From NCBI RefSeq assembly GCF_013368755.1, contig NC_049566.1, positions 4,278,001 through 4,342,000 on the forward strand: a stretch of DNA of 64,000 bases, in the 5' to 3' direction. Made by a program: the position numbers and the translations under genes. The DNA is from Talaromyces rugulosus (lineage: Eukaryota > Ascomycota > Eurotiomycetes > Eurotiales > Trichocomaceae). Below are positions 23,689 through 38,941 of the stretch, one piece after another. The stretch's first letter is position 1, and every line of letters begins with the position of its first letter. The notes beneath the pieces were generated by a model. It did not search any database and was not told the origin of the DNA. It saw only the letters and a program-made list of their open reading frames with translations.

Positions 23689-26038
23689 TTACATCCTGCA
23701 TCTGATGTTAGCAAGTCTGTGCAAGCAAAAAAAAAGACAAGAACATACCGGTCAACAGGGCTCAAGCCCAGCAACTTCATGCCGTTGTACAACACCTGTC
23801 GGGCGGCGGCATACAGGGCCATGCGGGCATTAGCCGTCTTTTCATCACGGCCGACAACACGCAAAACTTCATAACTCGAGCTAAGCATATGCGTCATGCG
23901 GAACAGATAGGTGAGCACAGTAGTTGGCTCAAGGGTCTTGTACGTGTTGATAACGACGTCAGGCCACTGGGCGAGATACCGGGCGAGGTCGATGGCGTGC
24001 GTTTCGGTGAGAATGGACAGATCAGCCTCTGGCAGTTTCTCCAAATCAATGCCCGATTTGCGAATAATGGAGCAGAGACGGGCATGCGCGTATTGGAGGT
24101 AAGGACCGGTGTCGCCTTCAAAAGAAGTCATGGCTTCCAGGTTAAAGTCGTATCCGTTTACACTGCGGTTTGTTAGATTACCTAAAAAAATAAAGAGAGG
24201 AAAACATATCAACGTACCGTTTTCCTGACATGTCCTGGACCATGACAGCCGTAATACCAAGCGTGTCGGCAGTCTTGTGAGGGTCCTCGACTTGCTCATA
24301 TTTGGCTTCGTTCTTCTTCATGACCTCGTGCATCTTGTCTCCCACATCGCGCAGGATATCATCCAAGAACTTGACGGTTCCCTTGCGAGTGCTCATACCG
24401 CGAACCATACCAAAGTTGATGTGCTGGCATTTGTCTGCAATTTCCTTGTGGCCCGAAATCTCGGTGACCTTGAATAGCTGTGCCAAGTGCAAGTCTTGCT
24501 GGGAGGCAACGACGTATATCATCTTGTCAAAGTGGTACTTTTCGTAACGCTCCACAATGGCACCAATGTCTCGGGTAAGGTACAAGGGAGTACCGTCCTT
24601 TCGGACGACAATGGCCTTGCCGAGCTTCTTAGCTCCGTGTTTGGTAAAGTCAACAATGACGGCTCCATCCGAGTCCTCCGACGCACCACTCTTCTGCATC
24701 GAGTCGTATGCCCTCTGGAGACTCTCTGGCAGAACTTGGGACTCGCCAGAATAAACGTCAAAGTCGATGTTAAGGCGAGCGTACGTTTGCTTGTATTTGA
24801 CAATACTGAGGTCACGGCATCGTCGCCAGAGAGCAAGGGCTTCTGGGTCTCCATCTTCCATACTCTTAAAGTAACGACGAGCCTTTTCATCCTCGCTTTC
24901 GTCAACTAGTTGCTGGAGCTTTGTTTCCTCCGCAGAGACATCTTCATTCTTTTCTTTTTTGGCCTTGATGGTTTCTTTTAGCTCTTTAATAGGACCTTCC
25001 TGGACGGCCATGTCCTGGTTGATCTTGACGTAAACGTCGAACAAGTGGTTGATGGGATCCTTAAGAAGGGCTTCTTCGTTTCCGTAGAGTTTCAATCCGT
25101 TGGCGAGAAGGCCATATTGTTTTCCCCAGTCACCCAAGTAGTTCATTTTAATCACCTCCCATCCAGCGACCGTGTAAAGGTTGGAGAGGAAACCACCGAT
25201 AATTGTACTGCGCAAGTGGCCAGCATGGAAGGGTTTGGCGATGTTTGGCGACGAAAACTCAATAATCATCTTCTTCCGTCCCTTGGAAGCGTCGGCAGGG
25301 TCATGCAGACCCAGGTTGCCGTTTGTTCCATATGCAGCTTTGCTTTCCAGAATCTGGTGGAGGACCGTCTTCGTCAGGGGACCTGCCTTGAAGAAGAACT
25401 GGATGTGAACGCCGAAAGCGACGGGCTTTTCAATCAGGTCTGTGGCGGGGAATTTCTCCACGAACTCGGTGCACAATTCGTTGGGCTTTCGTCCCTTGAT
25501 TTGGAGAGCAGGCACCTATTAGACGACATACATCTTTCCGTCAGCATGTTTGTTCCAACACAGTTCCCAACCGTCATGCAGCACATACCGCAAGGTTCAA
25601 ATCACCCTTGTCCAGAGAATTGGTCCATGCTAGCTTTGTATACACCACCTTTGGATCGACATCCGCAATGCTGGCAAAAGTTTCCGCAATGTGCTGGCGG
25701 TAAATATCGACCGGGTTCAGCGAGGGATAGCAGCCGGGGAACTTGGACTGCTCGGCGGTGGAATGAAGACTCAATCCCTCGACAGCAGGGAGTGACTGGC
25801 CCTCAGGAAGAGTGGTCGCCATGGTGCTATACAGCGCGTTCCGACAAGAGCGGCGGGCAGAGCGAGGCGGGGTAGCAACGACGAGAGGACGAGAAAGCCA
25901 GGAGGGAGCAGCAGCAGCAGCAAAAGGGTATCTTCGCAGTGCAAAAACACAAGAATGGCTGGCCTTTGGGATTATTGGCGAAGGCTGTATCACAAAATCC
26001 GAAAGTCGCCAGGCCCCGCTCAGCAGATGGCGGCGCAT
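23689..26038 (-). CDS. Arginyl-tRNA synthetase, probable dual cytosolic/mitochondrial
   Basis: Inferred introns are 25516-25588, 24163-24217 and 23696-23748. The last exon completes the C-terminal Arg and adds Met before the stop, the ending typical of ArgRS. The class I signature SSPNIAKPFHAGH (HIGH equivalent) and the MSTRKGT loop (KMSKS equivalent) are present, with the N-terminal additional domain of ArgRS. The enzyme charges tRNA-Arg. Two starts are plausible. The ATG at 25822 gives the cytosolic form (MATTLPEG). The ATG at 26038 adds 72 residues rich in R, S, A and L with few acids, ending RNALYS just before the inner Met, which looks like a mitochondrial presequence. A third in-frame ATG at 26134 adds a lysine-rich stretch from a T-tract and is less likely. 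It is divergent from the PIPK-like gene. Confidence 0.92.
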
Positions 26039-26060
26039 TGGGCGACGCGAGAGGTTCCTT

Positions 26061-26067
26061 TGACTCA
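26061..26067. promoter_or_regulatory. Gcn4/CpcA-type site TGACTCA
   Basis: An exact match to the Gcn4/CpcA consensus lies 23 bases upstream of the proposed mitochondrial ATG of the ArgRS gene. tRNA synthetase genes are known targets of general amino-acid control in fungi. Function here is inferred. Confidence 0.45.
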
Positions 26068-26146
26068 CACCAGCAACGAGGGGTCGTTTTTTTTTTTTCT
26101 TTGCCTCTGGTTGGTCGGGCCTTCCCCGTTCCATACTGCCGGGCGG

Positions 26147-26157
26147 TGAGTCACGTG
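26147..26157. promoter_or_regulatory. Overlapping TGAGTCA and CACGTG sites
   Basis: TGAGTCA (26147-26153) matches the AP-1/Gcn4-type core and overlaps CACGTG (26152-26157), a bHLH E-box. The pair lies in the divergent ArgRS/PIPK promoter. Confidence 0.4.
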
Positions 26158-26206
26158 GTGTCCGCTGTCATTTCCTATTCGGGACATGCATACAATGACC
26201 GGCGAC

Positions 26207-26214
26207 TGACGTCA
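26207..26214. promoter_or_regulatory. CRE-type palindrome TGACGTCA
   Basis: A perfect ATF/CREB palindrome lies 94 bases upstream of the PIPK-like ATG, in the divergent promoter. It is the third bZIP-type site within 155 bp. Confidence 0.4.
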
Positions 26215-26225
26215 GGAACAGACTG

Positions 26226-26247
26226 TTTCTTTTCTTTTCTTTTCTTC
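26226..26247. repeat. TTTCT pentanucleotide repeat
   Basis: About four tandem units form a pyrimidine tract on the plus strand, just upstream of the PIPK-like gene. It could be a microsatellite or a promoter CT-tract. Confidence 0.6.
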
Positions 26248-26307
26248 GTCAAACATGCATCTTAATTTGCTTCATGACATCTCGCAAATCAACAAAAAAA
26301 CAAAACA

Positions 26308-27498
26308 ATGTGGGAATCTCACGGGCGTGAAAAGGCCATCAGCCGGTCCATCCACCGTGCCCTAACGCGAGAGCCCTACAGCCAGGGCATACAGTCCCAC
26401 AGTTGGGTAATGTGCATATATAACTTCTTCTCCCTATCGTATGTAAGGCTCTCGCGAGTGTCCGCCGAGCTGTTTAAGCATCTTCGAAATGAGGTTTGGA
26501 AGATTGACGATACCGACTACACAAACGCCTTTCGCCATCAGGGTCCCAATACCGGATTGGTGGCTGTGGGGGATTTGGGATATTCCGGATCTGTATTTCT
26601 CTCTTGTTTTCATATCCCCTGTCCAAAGTGGTAAAAGAAAGAGAAACGCTGCGAAGGAAGATGAAGGAAAAACAAAACTAGCTACAGAAATAGACTGCTG
26701 ACCGTTTTCAAGGCGTTCTTCCGGACTGCCAATTCAAGGTACTTGGCCAAGAGCTTGCCGCGCAGCGCTGAGCACCGCTTCTTCAAAGAAGAGCTGCTCG
26801 TTCCATACTATGAATACATGAAGGCTCACACAGACTCGCTGCTTGTCCACATCACCGACCTTTTGGGCGTTCCGTCCCCGGTCCTCGGCACCATGGTCGG
26901 GTATGCACCGTCGCACCACGTCATCATGGAAAATATCATGTACGATAGAGAGCAATCCACCGAACCAAATTTATGGGAGACATACGACCTGAAACCCATT
27001 GACTACTTCTACCCGGAACGAGACCTGGTGCCCGAGCCCCTGACTAGCCGCGCCGTCAAGTCCCGGCTATACGACCACTTCAAGGACAAAGTGCGAGTAA
27101 CCAAGACCCAATTCCAAAACCTGCGCAGACTCCTCGAGCAGGATACCATGTTTCTCAAGTCTGGAAACACGGTCGACTACTCACTCTTTCTTATCCGGTA
27201 TCCCGCACATATCTTGTCTACAGAATCGTTGGAGTCGTCGAGTGAGTGGAGTCGCGGAGTGACGTCGACAGATGGGAAATGGAAGTATCGCGTTGTGCTG
27301 CTTGATTTCTTCTGGGCTAAACACAAGTTGCCGGCACAGGCCATGACGGGGGTTGTGCAAACGTTCAATGTTGTCGGACGCAAGGGGCCCATGTCTATCA
27401 CCACCACTGCCGAGGAGTACCGCGAGAAGTTTCTGCAAATGGCCGACGGACTGGTGGAACTGACAGATGATCAGCCAGAGTGCAGGCTGGCAAAATAA
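26308..27498 (+). CDS. Small phosphatidylinositol-phosphate-kinase-fold protein
   Basis: One intron at 26593-26712 (120 bp) joins GYSGS to AFFRTANSRYLAKSLPRSAEHRF, giving 356 residues. PIPK features appear in order: the glycine-rich GDLGYSGS, the Lys in the strand before LPRSAEH, FFKEELLVPYYEYM, MENIMYDRE, YDLKPIDYFYPERD, VDYSLFLIRYP and the acidic VVLLDFFW segment. The family phosphorylates phosphoinositides at membranes. This is the short form seen in moulds, often annotated SAICAR-synthase-like, and it lacks the accessory domains of Fab1 or Mss4. YDLKP in place of YDLKGS and the short specificity region leave real lipid-kinase activity uncertain. A possible extra intron near 26407-26447 (GTAATG...) does not keep frame with any good acceptor, so the first exon is left intact. 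Confidence 0.75.
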
Positions 27499-27858
27499 TA
27501 CATGTAATAAGCGAATATATGGGTGGAAATGGGGGTGAATAATGGGGTCAGCAAGTTCATATCAAATTTCACAGCGAATTGGATTATTACGTAAATTTCT
27601 TATTACAAAAGTCTTCTGCCTTGTTTTATAGAGCCACCCAACCGAACCCACGTAAACAACTCCTTCAGAAATAAGAACAAAAATAATAAAGAATTATTCC
27701 TATAACGTGCCAACAACCTTGGGACGAAACGAACGTGTCCAAATCGGAACGACCCGGTCTCATTTTGGACACCAAAGTATATATAGTAGTCTTGAATAAA
27801 TTTAGGTATCGTTGAAAGTCAAGAGGGTGTTGGTAGTCACAACTCTGCTTCCACGAGC
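27499..27858. other. Convergent 3' region
   Basis: Here 0.36 kb of AT-rich sequence separate two convergent stops. It is presumably two 3' UTRs. Nothing else was recognised. Confidence 0.5.
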
Positions 27859-28952
27859 TTAGAAAGCAAAGACCTGGTCGTGGAGCTTGCTGACGGGGCC
27901 GGCCTTGTTGTAACCCAGGGCCTCGGTGGTCTTCTTCATGGCCGTGATCATGGGGGGAGGGCCACAGAGGAAAAGGCGGATATCGCTAGCGGGTGCCGGA
28001 AGACGTTCCTGAAAAAAAGTTAGTCCACGAAACCAAGTAGTCCACGGAAGCTTTTGCATACCTTGATCATATCCCCGGTGACGAAACCAACACCGCCGGT
28101 CCATCCCTCTGGCGGGTTGTTCAGGACGTAGTAAACGCTGAATTTGTCGTCCTCGGCAGCCAGCTGGTCCAATTCCTTCTGCAGCAAAATGTCGTCAGGG
28201 TTGACGTTGGCAAAGATCAGGTTGATCTCGGTGGTGTCGTTGCCTCCATTGCGGGGACGGTTGCGGATAATAGCCTTGATGACTTGCAGCATGGGGGTAA
28301 TGCCGGTTCCGCCAGCAATCATACCGATGCGACGCGACATGTTGGGGGTGTAGACCATGGCTCCCTTGGGGCCGCGCACTTTCATAGTCTCGCCGACCTT
28401 GAGGTTGTCCAGATGCTTGGAGATGTTGCCCTGAGGGTAGGTCTTTACCAGCAAATCAAAGTGTCCAGTCTCATTGTCGGAGGAGATAGGGGTATAGGAG
28501 CGGACCACGGGCTTGGGGTTGCCAGGGATCTCAGCCTGCAGGGAAATGTGCTGGCCGATGGGGAGACCGAGGATGTCGGTGGGACGAGGCAGGGCGAAGC
28601 GGTAGACGGCGACATTGTGCGAGACATTGGTCTTTTGCGCGAGGACAAAGTCCTGGAAATCGGTGGGGTTGAGGACTTTGCGTGATGAGCCTGCAAACCC
28701 GGTTAGCTACACACCAACAGCAACAACATTGACCCTGATTCGTACCACCGCTGGTCGACAGTCTGACAGCAGAGAAGACAGCAGCCAGCGCAACAGCGTA
28801 AGGAAACAGTTCCTGCTTGGCGACAAACGTTCCGACAAGCAGCAACGCCGACGGGATCACAACGCCGCTCAGGGTTTCGGTCGATAGGATGCTGAGGAAG
28901 GTAATTAGCATTAAATATCAGGACAGGAATGTGCACCGGAAACACACCTCAT
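27859..28952 (-). CDS. cbr1: NADH-cytochrome b5 reductase 1
   Basis: Inferred introns are 28892-28947, 28691-28745 and 28009-28061, giving 309 residues. The first coding exon is only five bases (ATG plus AG), so residue 2 is a split Ser codon. An N-terminal hydrophobic anchor (about 12-45) precedes the FAD domain with RSYTPIS and the NADH domain with [12 protein letters not shown] and CGPPPM. It transfers electrons from NADH to cytochrome b5 on the ER or outer mitochondrial face, feeding sterol and fatty-acid modification. Without splicing the upstream ATG runs into TAA. An in-frame ATG at 28911 inside intron 1 would give MLITFLS... as an alternative, but the spliced [12 protein letters not shown] matches the family start better. 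It is divergent from the DUF3605 gene. Confidence 0.92.
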
Positions 28953-29670
28953 CGTGACGGCTCTGCGATCGCAGTCAAAGGGTCCAATGAGTCTCCGGGG
29001 TTGGGAACAGAGCAAGTCCGGGGGCGCGCAAAAGAAATAAATAGATGTTTAGGTGAAAGCGATTCCGGCGACATGGGCAGGTGTCTTGGCGGTCAGTGCT
29101 GGCAATTAGCGGGCCTTAGCCTGGTTAACCCTTAGGCGACCCTTACGCCTGACGTCTGCTATTATTATTACGAATAGCCGGAGTCGACAACAACCGACAG
29201 TATACAGTTATACATAGTACACAGCTCACAGCCGGGAATTATTGCCCATTTCGACCAGCTATACCGGCATCCCCCGCGGAATGCCCTCCGCGCTGGCCGT
29301 GAGGGGCCGGAAAAGCACGCTTTCTGCTGGGCAATCCCGGGCTCGGTAGGTGTACACTCACTCCGAGGTATTCGCTGTGTATTAGTATTGTTATTATGAT
29401 TATTGCAATCAATCACACGCAAGGATCTACGCTACGTTGAACTGACTAGTCGCTGTACAATTGCCGTGTCGGAATTCACTCTTGTTGAGAATGACACCCG
29501 AGGTCTACTAACATGGCCCTCAACATTTGATAGCGCGCTACTCTACTATTTGCTACCTGCTAGGCAACCCCACAATCACCGACACAACAACTCAACCACC
29601 AGCCGCGCTCTGTGTTCCTGGCTGGCCATTCACCATCTGCACAGTCGTTGGAACGTCGAACTTAGCGACC
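28953..29670. other. Divergent promoter region cbr1 / DUF3605 gene
   Basis: Here 0.7 kb separate two divergent starts. A short plus-strand frame at 29403-29690 overlaps the DUF3605 start in another frame and shows no domain. No RNA or repeat was recognised. Confidence 0.45.
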
Positions 29671-30490
29671 ATGGGCTCCATTCAAAATGAGGACCACATG
29701 CAGAAACCGCCGCCATTCCACCTCACCGAGGTTGACCGTCAGATCCTTGCCCAGACCGACGACGAGTTTGTGTACCATGACTGGGAGGAGCTGAGTGGCA
29801 TTATTGGTAAGTGTCAGCCCTGCTGTTATTATTTATTATTGGGGACAGAAATACGCAAACCCCCCGTCTACTATTATATTTAACAATACCTTGCTATAAA
29901 TATAACTAACATATTCCCCCATCCAACTAGCCCGCAATGACCTCGCTGTCCTCCGCCGCAAACCCTCCGATCTCCGTCGGTACATGGCCTGGACATCCGA
30001 AATCAAGACCACCTACGGCTCCATCACCAACTACATTTGCCAAAAGCGCCTAAACTGGACATCCGCCTCGTCCCCCGACATCGCCCAAATAAAATACATC
30101 AATCCCACCCCGTTCGCCGACGCGGCTGACTACAGAGTCCTCCGAAACGACTGGCCCTACGGCCTGACCCCGGACATTAAACACATCGTAGTCTGGTCCA
30201 AAACACCGATTGCCACAAAGCCCGAGAATGGCGATGTGACAGACGAGTCGAGGGCCCTGATCGAGGCCTTTGTGGACCGCACATTTGTGTCCAGGTTGCA
30301 GAGCGATCCGGCCTTTGCGGGGTTGGCCAAGGATGCCATCCGGGAGCAGAATATCCTGTGGTTTAAGAATTGGGCGGCCCTGCAGAGTGTGAGGAGTCTG
30401 GAGCATTTCCATTTGCTGGTCAGGGGGATTCCAGACGAAATCATCACCGAGTGGACGAAAGAAGAGAGTGTCGTGCAGGTCATTCTTTGA
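29671..30490 (+). CDS. DUF3605 protein, GIG1 (GlcNAc-induced) type
   Basis: One intron at 29807-29930 (GTAAGT...CTAG with a TAACTAAC branch region) gives 231 residues. The product is soluble, with no signal or membrane segment. It carries the conserved block KHIVVWSKTPI followed by LWFKNWAALQSVRSLEHFHLLV near the C-terminus, characteristic of DUF3605. The founding member, Candida GIG1, is induced by N-acetylglucosamine, and the biochemical role is unknown. The ATG at 29671 is preceded by a good context and places the conserved FHLTEVDRQIL block at residue 15. The stop at 30490 leaves only 243 bp to the convergent smc3 stop. Confidence 0.82.
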
Positions 30491-30733
30491 TTCTTTACAC
30501 AATTTTTGTTCATACAGGCATAGGCATACTAGTAGAGGCTTCTGACGACTAGCAAAGACTTGTTGAATATGCCTATATACATACATACAGCTAACGAGAA
30601 ATAGATCATGACTTGACGAAGAAAATTATTTGAGAACAGTGGGATATTAAAATAGCAAACGGTAGCAAATAACGCCTTGGCCATAATTCCACGTAGCTAA
30701 ACCACGCAGAGGATTGTCCCCCCGATTATGTGA

Positions 30734-35162
<4,429 letters not shown>

Positions 35163-36905
35163 ATGGAACCAGGGAGTGCAGAGGCGTCTGCCCATGGAGT
35201 GGCAGATGGCCATGTCCCTCCCCATCAATTCGTCGCAAACACAGGCTATATCAACACCTCAAACGACCCCGCAACTGATCCCGTATCAGAAGAAAACGGC
35301 GAGGAAAACGACGAGGAGGAATACTATGATGACATTTTCAGCGACGACAATGAAGAAGAACTGCTCGAGGACAGTCTGGGTGCCGCAAACCCCAATGATT
35401 TCACCAAATCGTACAACCGCCAGCGTCGGCTCAACGAAGCCATCGCCGACTCTAATGCGCCCAAGTCGTCTTACCCAAAGACGAACCCTCAGCGACCAAA
35501 GGCAAACGTTAGCGCCGCAGTCGATGATCAAATTGAATCTCTGTCAAAACATGCCACTAAGATCAGGCTGGATGACTCCCAATCGGGGCTCCGAGGAAAG
35601 GATGCTAGGGTAGTGGACAAGAGCGACCGTGCCACCTCGGAACAGGTGCTCGACCCGCGAACAAGGATGATTCTTTTGCAGATGATAAATAGGAATGTGG
35701 TGTCTGAGATTAACGGATGTTTGTCGACTGGAAAAGAAGCAAATGTCTACCATGCCGTCACACTGCGGGATACTGATGAAGGTGACGTTGAAACCATCCA
35801 TCGGGCTATCAAGGTCTACAAGACTAGTATCCTGGTCTTCAAAGATCGAGACAAGTACGTCACCGGTGAATTCCGCTTCCGCAAGGGCTACAACAAGAGC
35901 AACAACCGCGCCATGGTCAAGGTGTGGGCAGAGAAAGAGATGCGGAACCTACGACGCATTCACTCTTCAGGCATTCCCAGCCCGGAACCTCTCTATCTCA
36001 AACTTCACGTTCTTGCCATGGGATTTATTGGCAATTCACGAGGTATTCCAGCCCCGCGGCTAAAGGATGTTACTCTCGACGTTCCGGACCCTGAGTCTCG
36101 CTGGCAGGAATTATACATGGAGTTGATCGGCTACATGCGTACCATGTATCAGACTTGCCGACTAGTGCACGCCGATTTGAGTGAATACAATATACTATAC
36201 CACAAAGACAAACTCTACATCATTGATGTCAGTCAAAGTGTGGAACACGACCATCCTCGCAGTTTGGAATTCCTCCGAATGGACATCAAAAACGTCAGCG
36301 ACTTTTTCAGTCGCAAGGGAGTCAACACTTTATCTGAACGTATCATTTTCGAATTTATCATCAGCGCCCAAGGGCCTGACTTTGTTGATGGCAACAAGGA
36401 AGCCATGACAGCAGCCATCGAGAAACTGTATGACATTAAAAACCAACCAGGAGGTGCTCCAGACGGCGACGAAGTCGACACTGCCGTTTTCCGTCAGCAG
36501 TATATCCCCCAGACACTTGAGCAGGTGTATGACGTGGAACGGGACGCAGAAAAAGTCAAATTCGGCGAAGGCGCCGACCTTGTCTACCGGGACTTGCTTG
36601 CTGATAGACCGAACCCCTTACGATCCAAAAAAGGAGCTGAACACCCAGTCACTGGAGCGGAAGCTGATGATGAAGACGATTCTGATCAGAGTGGCGGCGT
36701 TTCATTACTCGACGGGTCTGGGTCAGAGGGAACAGACGACGAAGCTAGATTCGCAAAAGGGACGCCGCGTGGCAAGAAACACGAAGACAAGGAGGAAAAG
36801 CGTCAACACAAGCAAAAGGTAAAAGAGGAGAAGAGGGAACAAAGAACGAAGAAAATTCCAAAGCATGTTAAGAAAAAGCTGGTAAGCTCTACAAAGCGGA
36901 AATAA
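35163..36905 (+). CDS. rio1: Atypical Ser/Thr kinase/ATPase Rio1
   Basis: This is an intronless 580-residue protein. An acidic N-terminal tail (about 40-72) precedes the RIO domain. The RIO1-type P-loop STGKEANVYHA lies at 188-198, the catalytic HADLSEYN at 336-343 (Asp 338), and the metal-binding IIDVSQSVEHDHP at 353-365 (Asp 355). The C-terminal tail is acidic then strongly lysine-rich (KK/EEKR repeats), as in Rio1 orthologues. It acts in the final maturation of the 40S subunit and in rDNA and cell-cycle control. The ATG at 35163 is the first in the long open frame. Confidence 0.96.
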   Translation: MEPGSAEASAHGVADGHVPPHQFVANTGYINTSNDPATDPVSEENGEENDEEEYYDDIFSDDNEEELLEDSLGAANPNDFTKSYNRQRRLNEAIADSNAPKSSYPKTNPQRPKANVSAAVDDQIESLSKHATKIRLDDSQSGLRGKDARVVDKSDRATSEQVLDPRTRMILLQMINRNVVSEINGCLSTGKEANVYHAVTLRDTDEGDVETIHRAIKVYKTSILVFKDRDKYVTGEFRFRKGYNKSNNRAMVKVWAEKEMRNLRRIHSSGIPSPEPLYLKLHVLAMGFIGNSRGIPAPRLKDVTLDVPDPESRWQELYMELIGYMRTMYQTCRLVHADLSEYNILYHKDKLYIIDVSQSVEHDHPRSLEFLRMDIKNVSDFFSRKGVNTLSERIIFEFIISAQGPDFVDGNKEAMTAAIEKLYDIKNQPGGAPDGDEVDTAVFRQQYIPQTLEQVYDVERDAEKVKFGEGADLVYRDLLADRPNPLRSKKGAEHPVTGAEADDEDDSDQSGGVSLLDGSGSEGTDDEARFAKGTPRGKKHEDKEEKRQHKQKVKEEKREQRTKKIPKHVKKKLVSSTKRK

Positions 36906-37134
36906 ATATGAATTGATCAGCCGGGTAGTATTTAGACGAAATTAAATCATATTAAAGCCATTCCAGGTACCACAGAATGCTCTAATTAACTAGCATCGTA
37001 AGAAACGCGTTGTTCTTTATCATAATTTGCATATGTAGACTGATCTGGTACGATAGGGAAGGTTTTCCCGAAACTGAATATATTCAAACTATCTAGCTAA
37101 CCTTACATAGCTTTACTTAAGATATGGCAACCAG

Positions 37135-38941
37135 TCACTTGAATTGATCCTTCAGTGCTTCACCAAATCTTCTAGCCGCCTCTGTGAGATCGTCTTGGGA
37201 GGCTGTCGCGTAGGTGGCGCGGAAGAACATTCGACTTTCTGTTGTACTACTGTCGGACCAGAAAAAACTCCCTTGCGTTAAAAAGACCTTCTGCTGCATG
37301 GCGCATTCAAATATTACTTGTTGAATTGTTCGATGGTTAGCCCCAGTTTTGTATAACGGATGAGATCTCCAGTCGATCTCAATCCATTGCTATGGAAAAA
37401 CACAAATCATTAGCGAAATTCAATGTTCTTGGACAGAAAGCCACTTTATTATTTCACTCACAAACATCCCGGCCCGTGACGGATTCCAGCTCGCAATATC
37501 CTTGGGGAGAAATTTGTTGCAAGCATCAAGGAATGTATCCCTTCTCCATGTGTATTCCGTCTGTATTTTCTCCAGCCACTGAAAGAAACCTCCGTGACCC
37601 CAATGGTGGTTCAAGAGCTTGAAAAGTATCGCCTGTGAGAAACCACTGGGATGTTGGGATGAAACCTCGTTCATCCGAACAAACTTCTCGACGACCTGTT
37701 GAGAGGCTGTGACCCAACCCGTGCGAGAGCCAGGTGCAAGGACCTTGGATAGTGAATCTAGTCGAAGAACTCGACCATCGACATCAAGACTCAAATACGA
37801 CGGAATCAACGCGCAGGGTTTGTTCCCTTCGTGAGAAGAACTTTCACCAGGGGTATACGGCGGTAGTTGTAGGTAATAATAAGGTTCATCTTCCACGATA
37901 TAAAGATCATGTTTCTGGGCAACCGCATAAATTGCCTTGCGCCGCTCAAGAAGCTGTGTAGCGCCTGTAGGGTTCTGGCCAGTGGGAACCATATAAAGGA
38001 GAAATGGCTTTCGGGCTCCTCGCTCGCCCTCGTCCCAGCTAGAGAGAAGGTCATCTAGAGACTCGGGGACTAGACCTTGTTCATCCATCTTGACAGACAG
38101 TACTTTAATACCCATCGGTAAAGCTGCTTCCAAGGCACTGGAGAAAGCGTATTCTTCTGCGATAATATAGTCACCTTTTTCGCAAAAGATCCGTAGAGTA
38201 GAATCCCATGCGGAGGTGCTACCCACTGTCAAACAACATTCCCAGTCGCCATATGGAGGACTATGCACAAGCTGTGTGGGCAGTTAATTACCACCCATTC
38301 TTTTTTGATAGAAATGGTTCTTACTTCAGTATGTTCAGTGACAAATCGTAGCATCTGTGCAGAACCAGTACCTTGGCCATAGTTCAGCGCAACATCTAGG
38401 CCTACAAAGTACAGCAAACCGAGCATGCATTAACAATAGTCGAAGCTTCCAATGCTGAACCTTGGACCTACTGTAATCACTGACGCGTGGTTCAAAGTCA
38501 TACTTGGCCAGGTGAAGAGTTGACTCGGGTACTTCGCCTGCAAAGCGAGGAGGGTTGGATACTTTGACTTTAATCTCCTCAAATGGGAAATAAGCACTTG
38601 ACGGGGTACCAGCGCCAAGTGAAATCATGCCTATATACATTAATTTATACTGTTAGCATAATGAGTCGGCATATATTGCTCAAACAATCACAGGGCTTCA
38701 AACAACCTGGTGCTTGAGAGTCCCGAGCGGCAACTTTGATGCTAGACGGCTGTTTCAATCAGCATGAATAGCGACCGACGAACATGTAGTCTACCTGTCT
38801 TTTCGTGGCTTCCTCGGAAAAATAGTCTATCCTCGCTCTCCAGTCAGCCAAGAAGTAGGTACGTGGAAGTATGGTGTCACTTGCTGTCCCATCTTTTTGC
38901 TTGAGGTTTGACGGAAGTTTCCTGTCGCGTAAAGAGAGCAT
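37135..38941 (-). CDS. PLP-dependent aminotransferase, class I/II (Aro8/2-aminoadipate type)
   Basis: Inferred introns are 38750-38794, 38631-38706, 38402-38471, 38272-38324 and 37390-37461, giving 496 residues. Fold-type-I features include GMISLGAGTPSSAYFPFEEI near the start, the GQGTGSA loop, VPTGQNPTG, VEDEPYYYL and the PLP lysine in DSLSKVLAPGSRTGW (Lys 318). Homologues transaminate aromatic amino acids, kynurenine or 2-aminoadipate. The substrate is not certain. The start is least certain. The ATG at 38941 is in frame, but an upstream ATG at 39101 opens 47 codons and could be a uORF or, with a weak GTTCAG donor, an additional 5' exon. The intron at 38750-38794 (45 bp) is the shortest in the window. 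Confidence 0.85.

Noticed and set aside
26039..26134. ATG at 26134 as the ArgRS start
   Set aside because: It adds a Lys-rich run encoded by a T-tract and lies upstream of a Gcn4-type site; the ATG at 26038 gives a better presequence. Not excluded.
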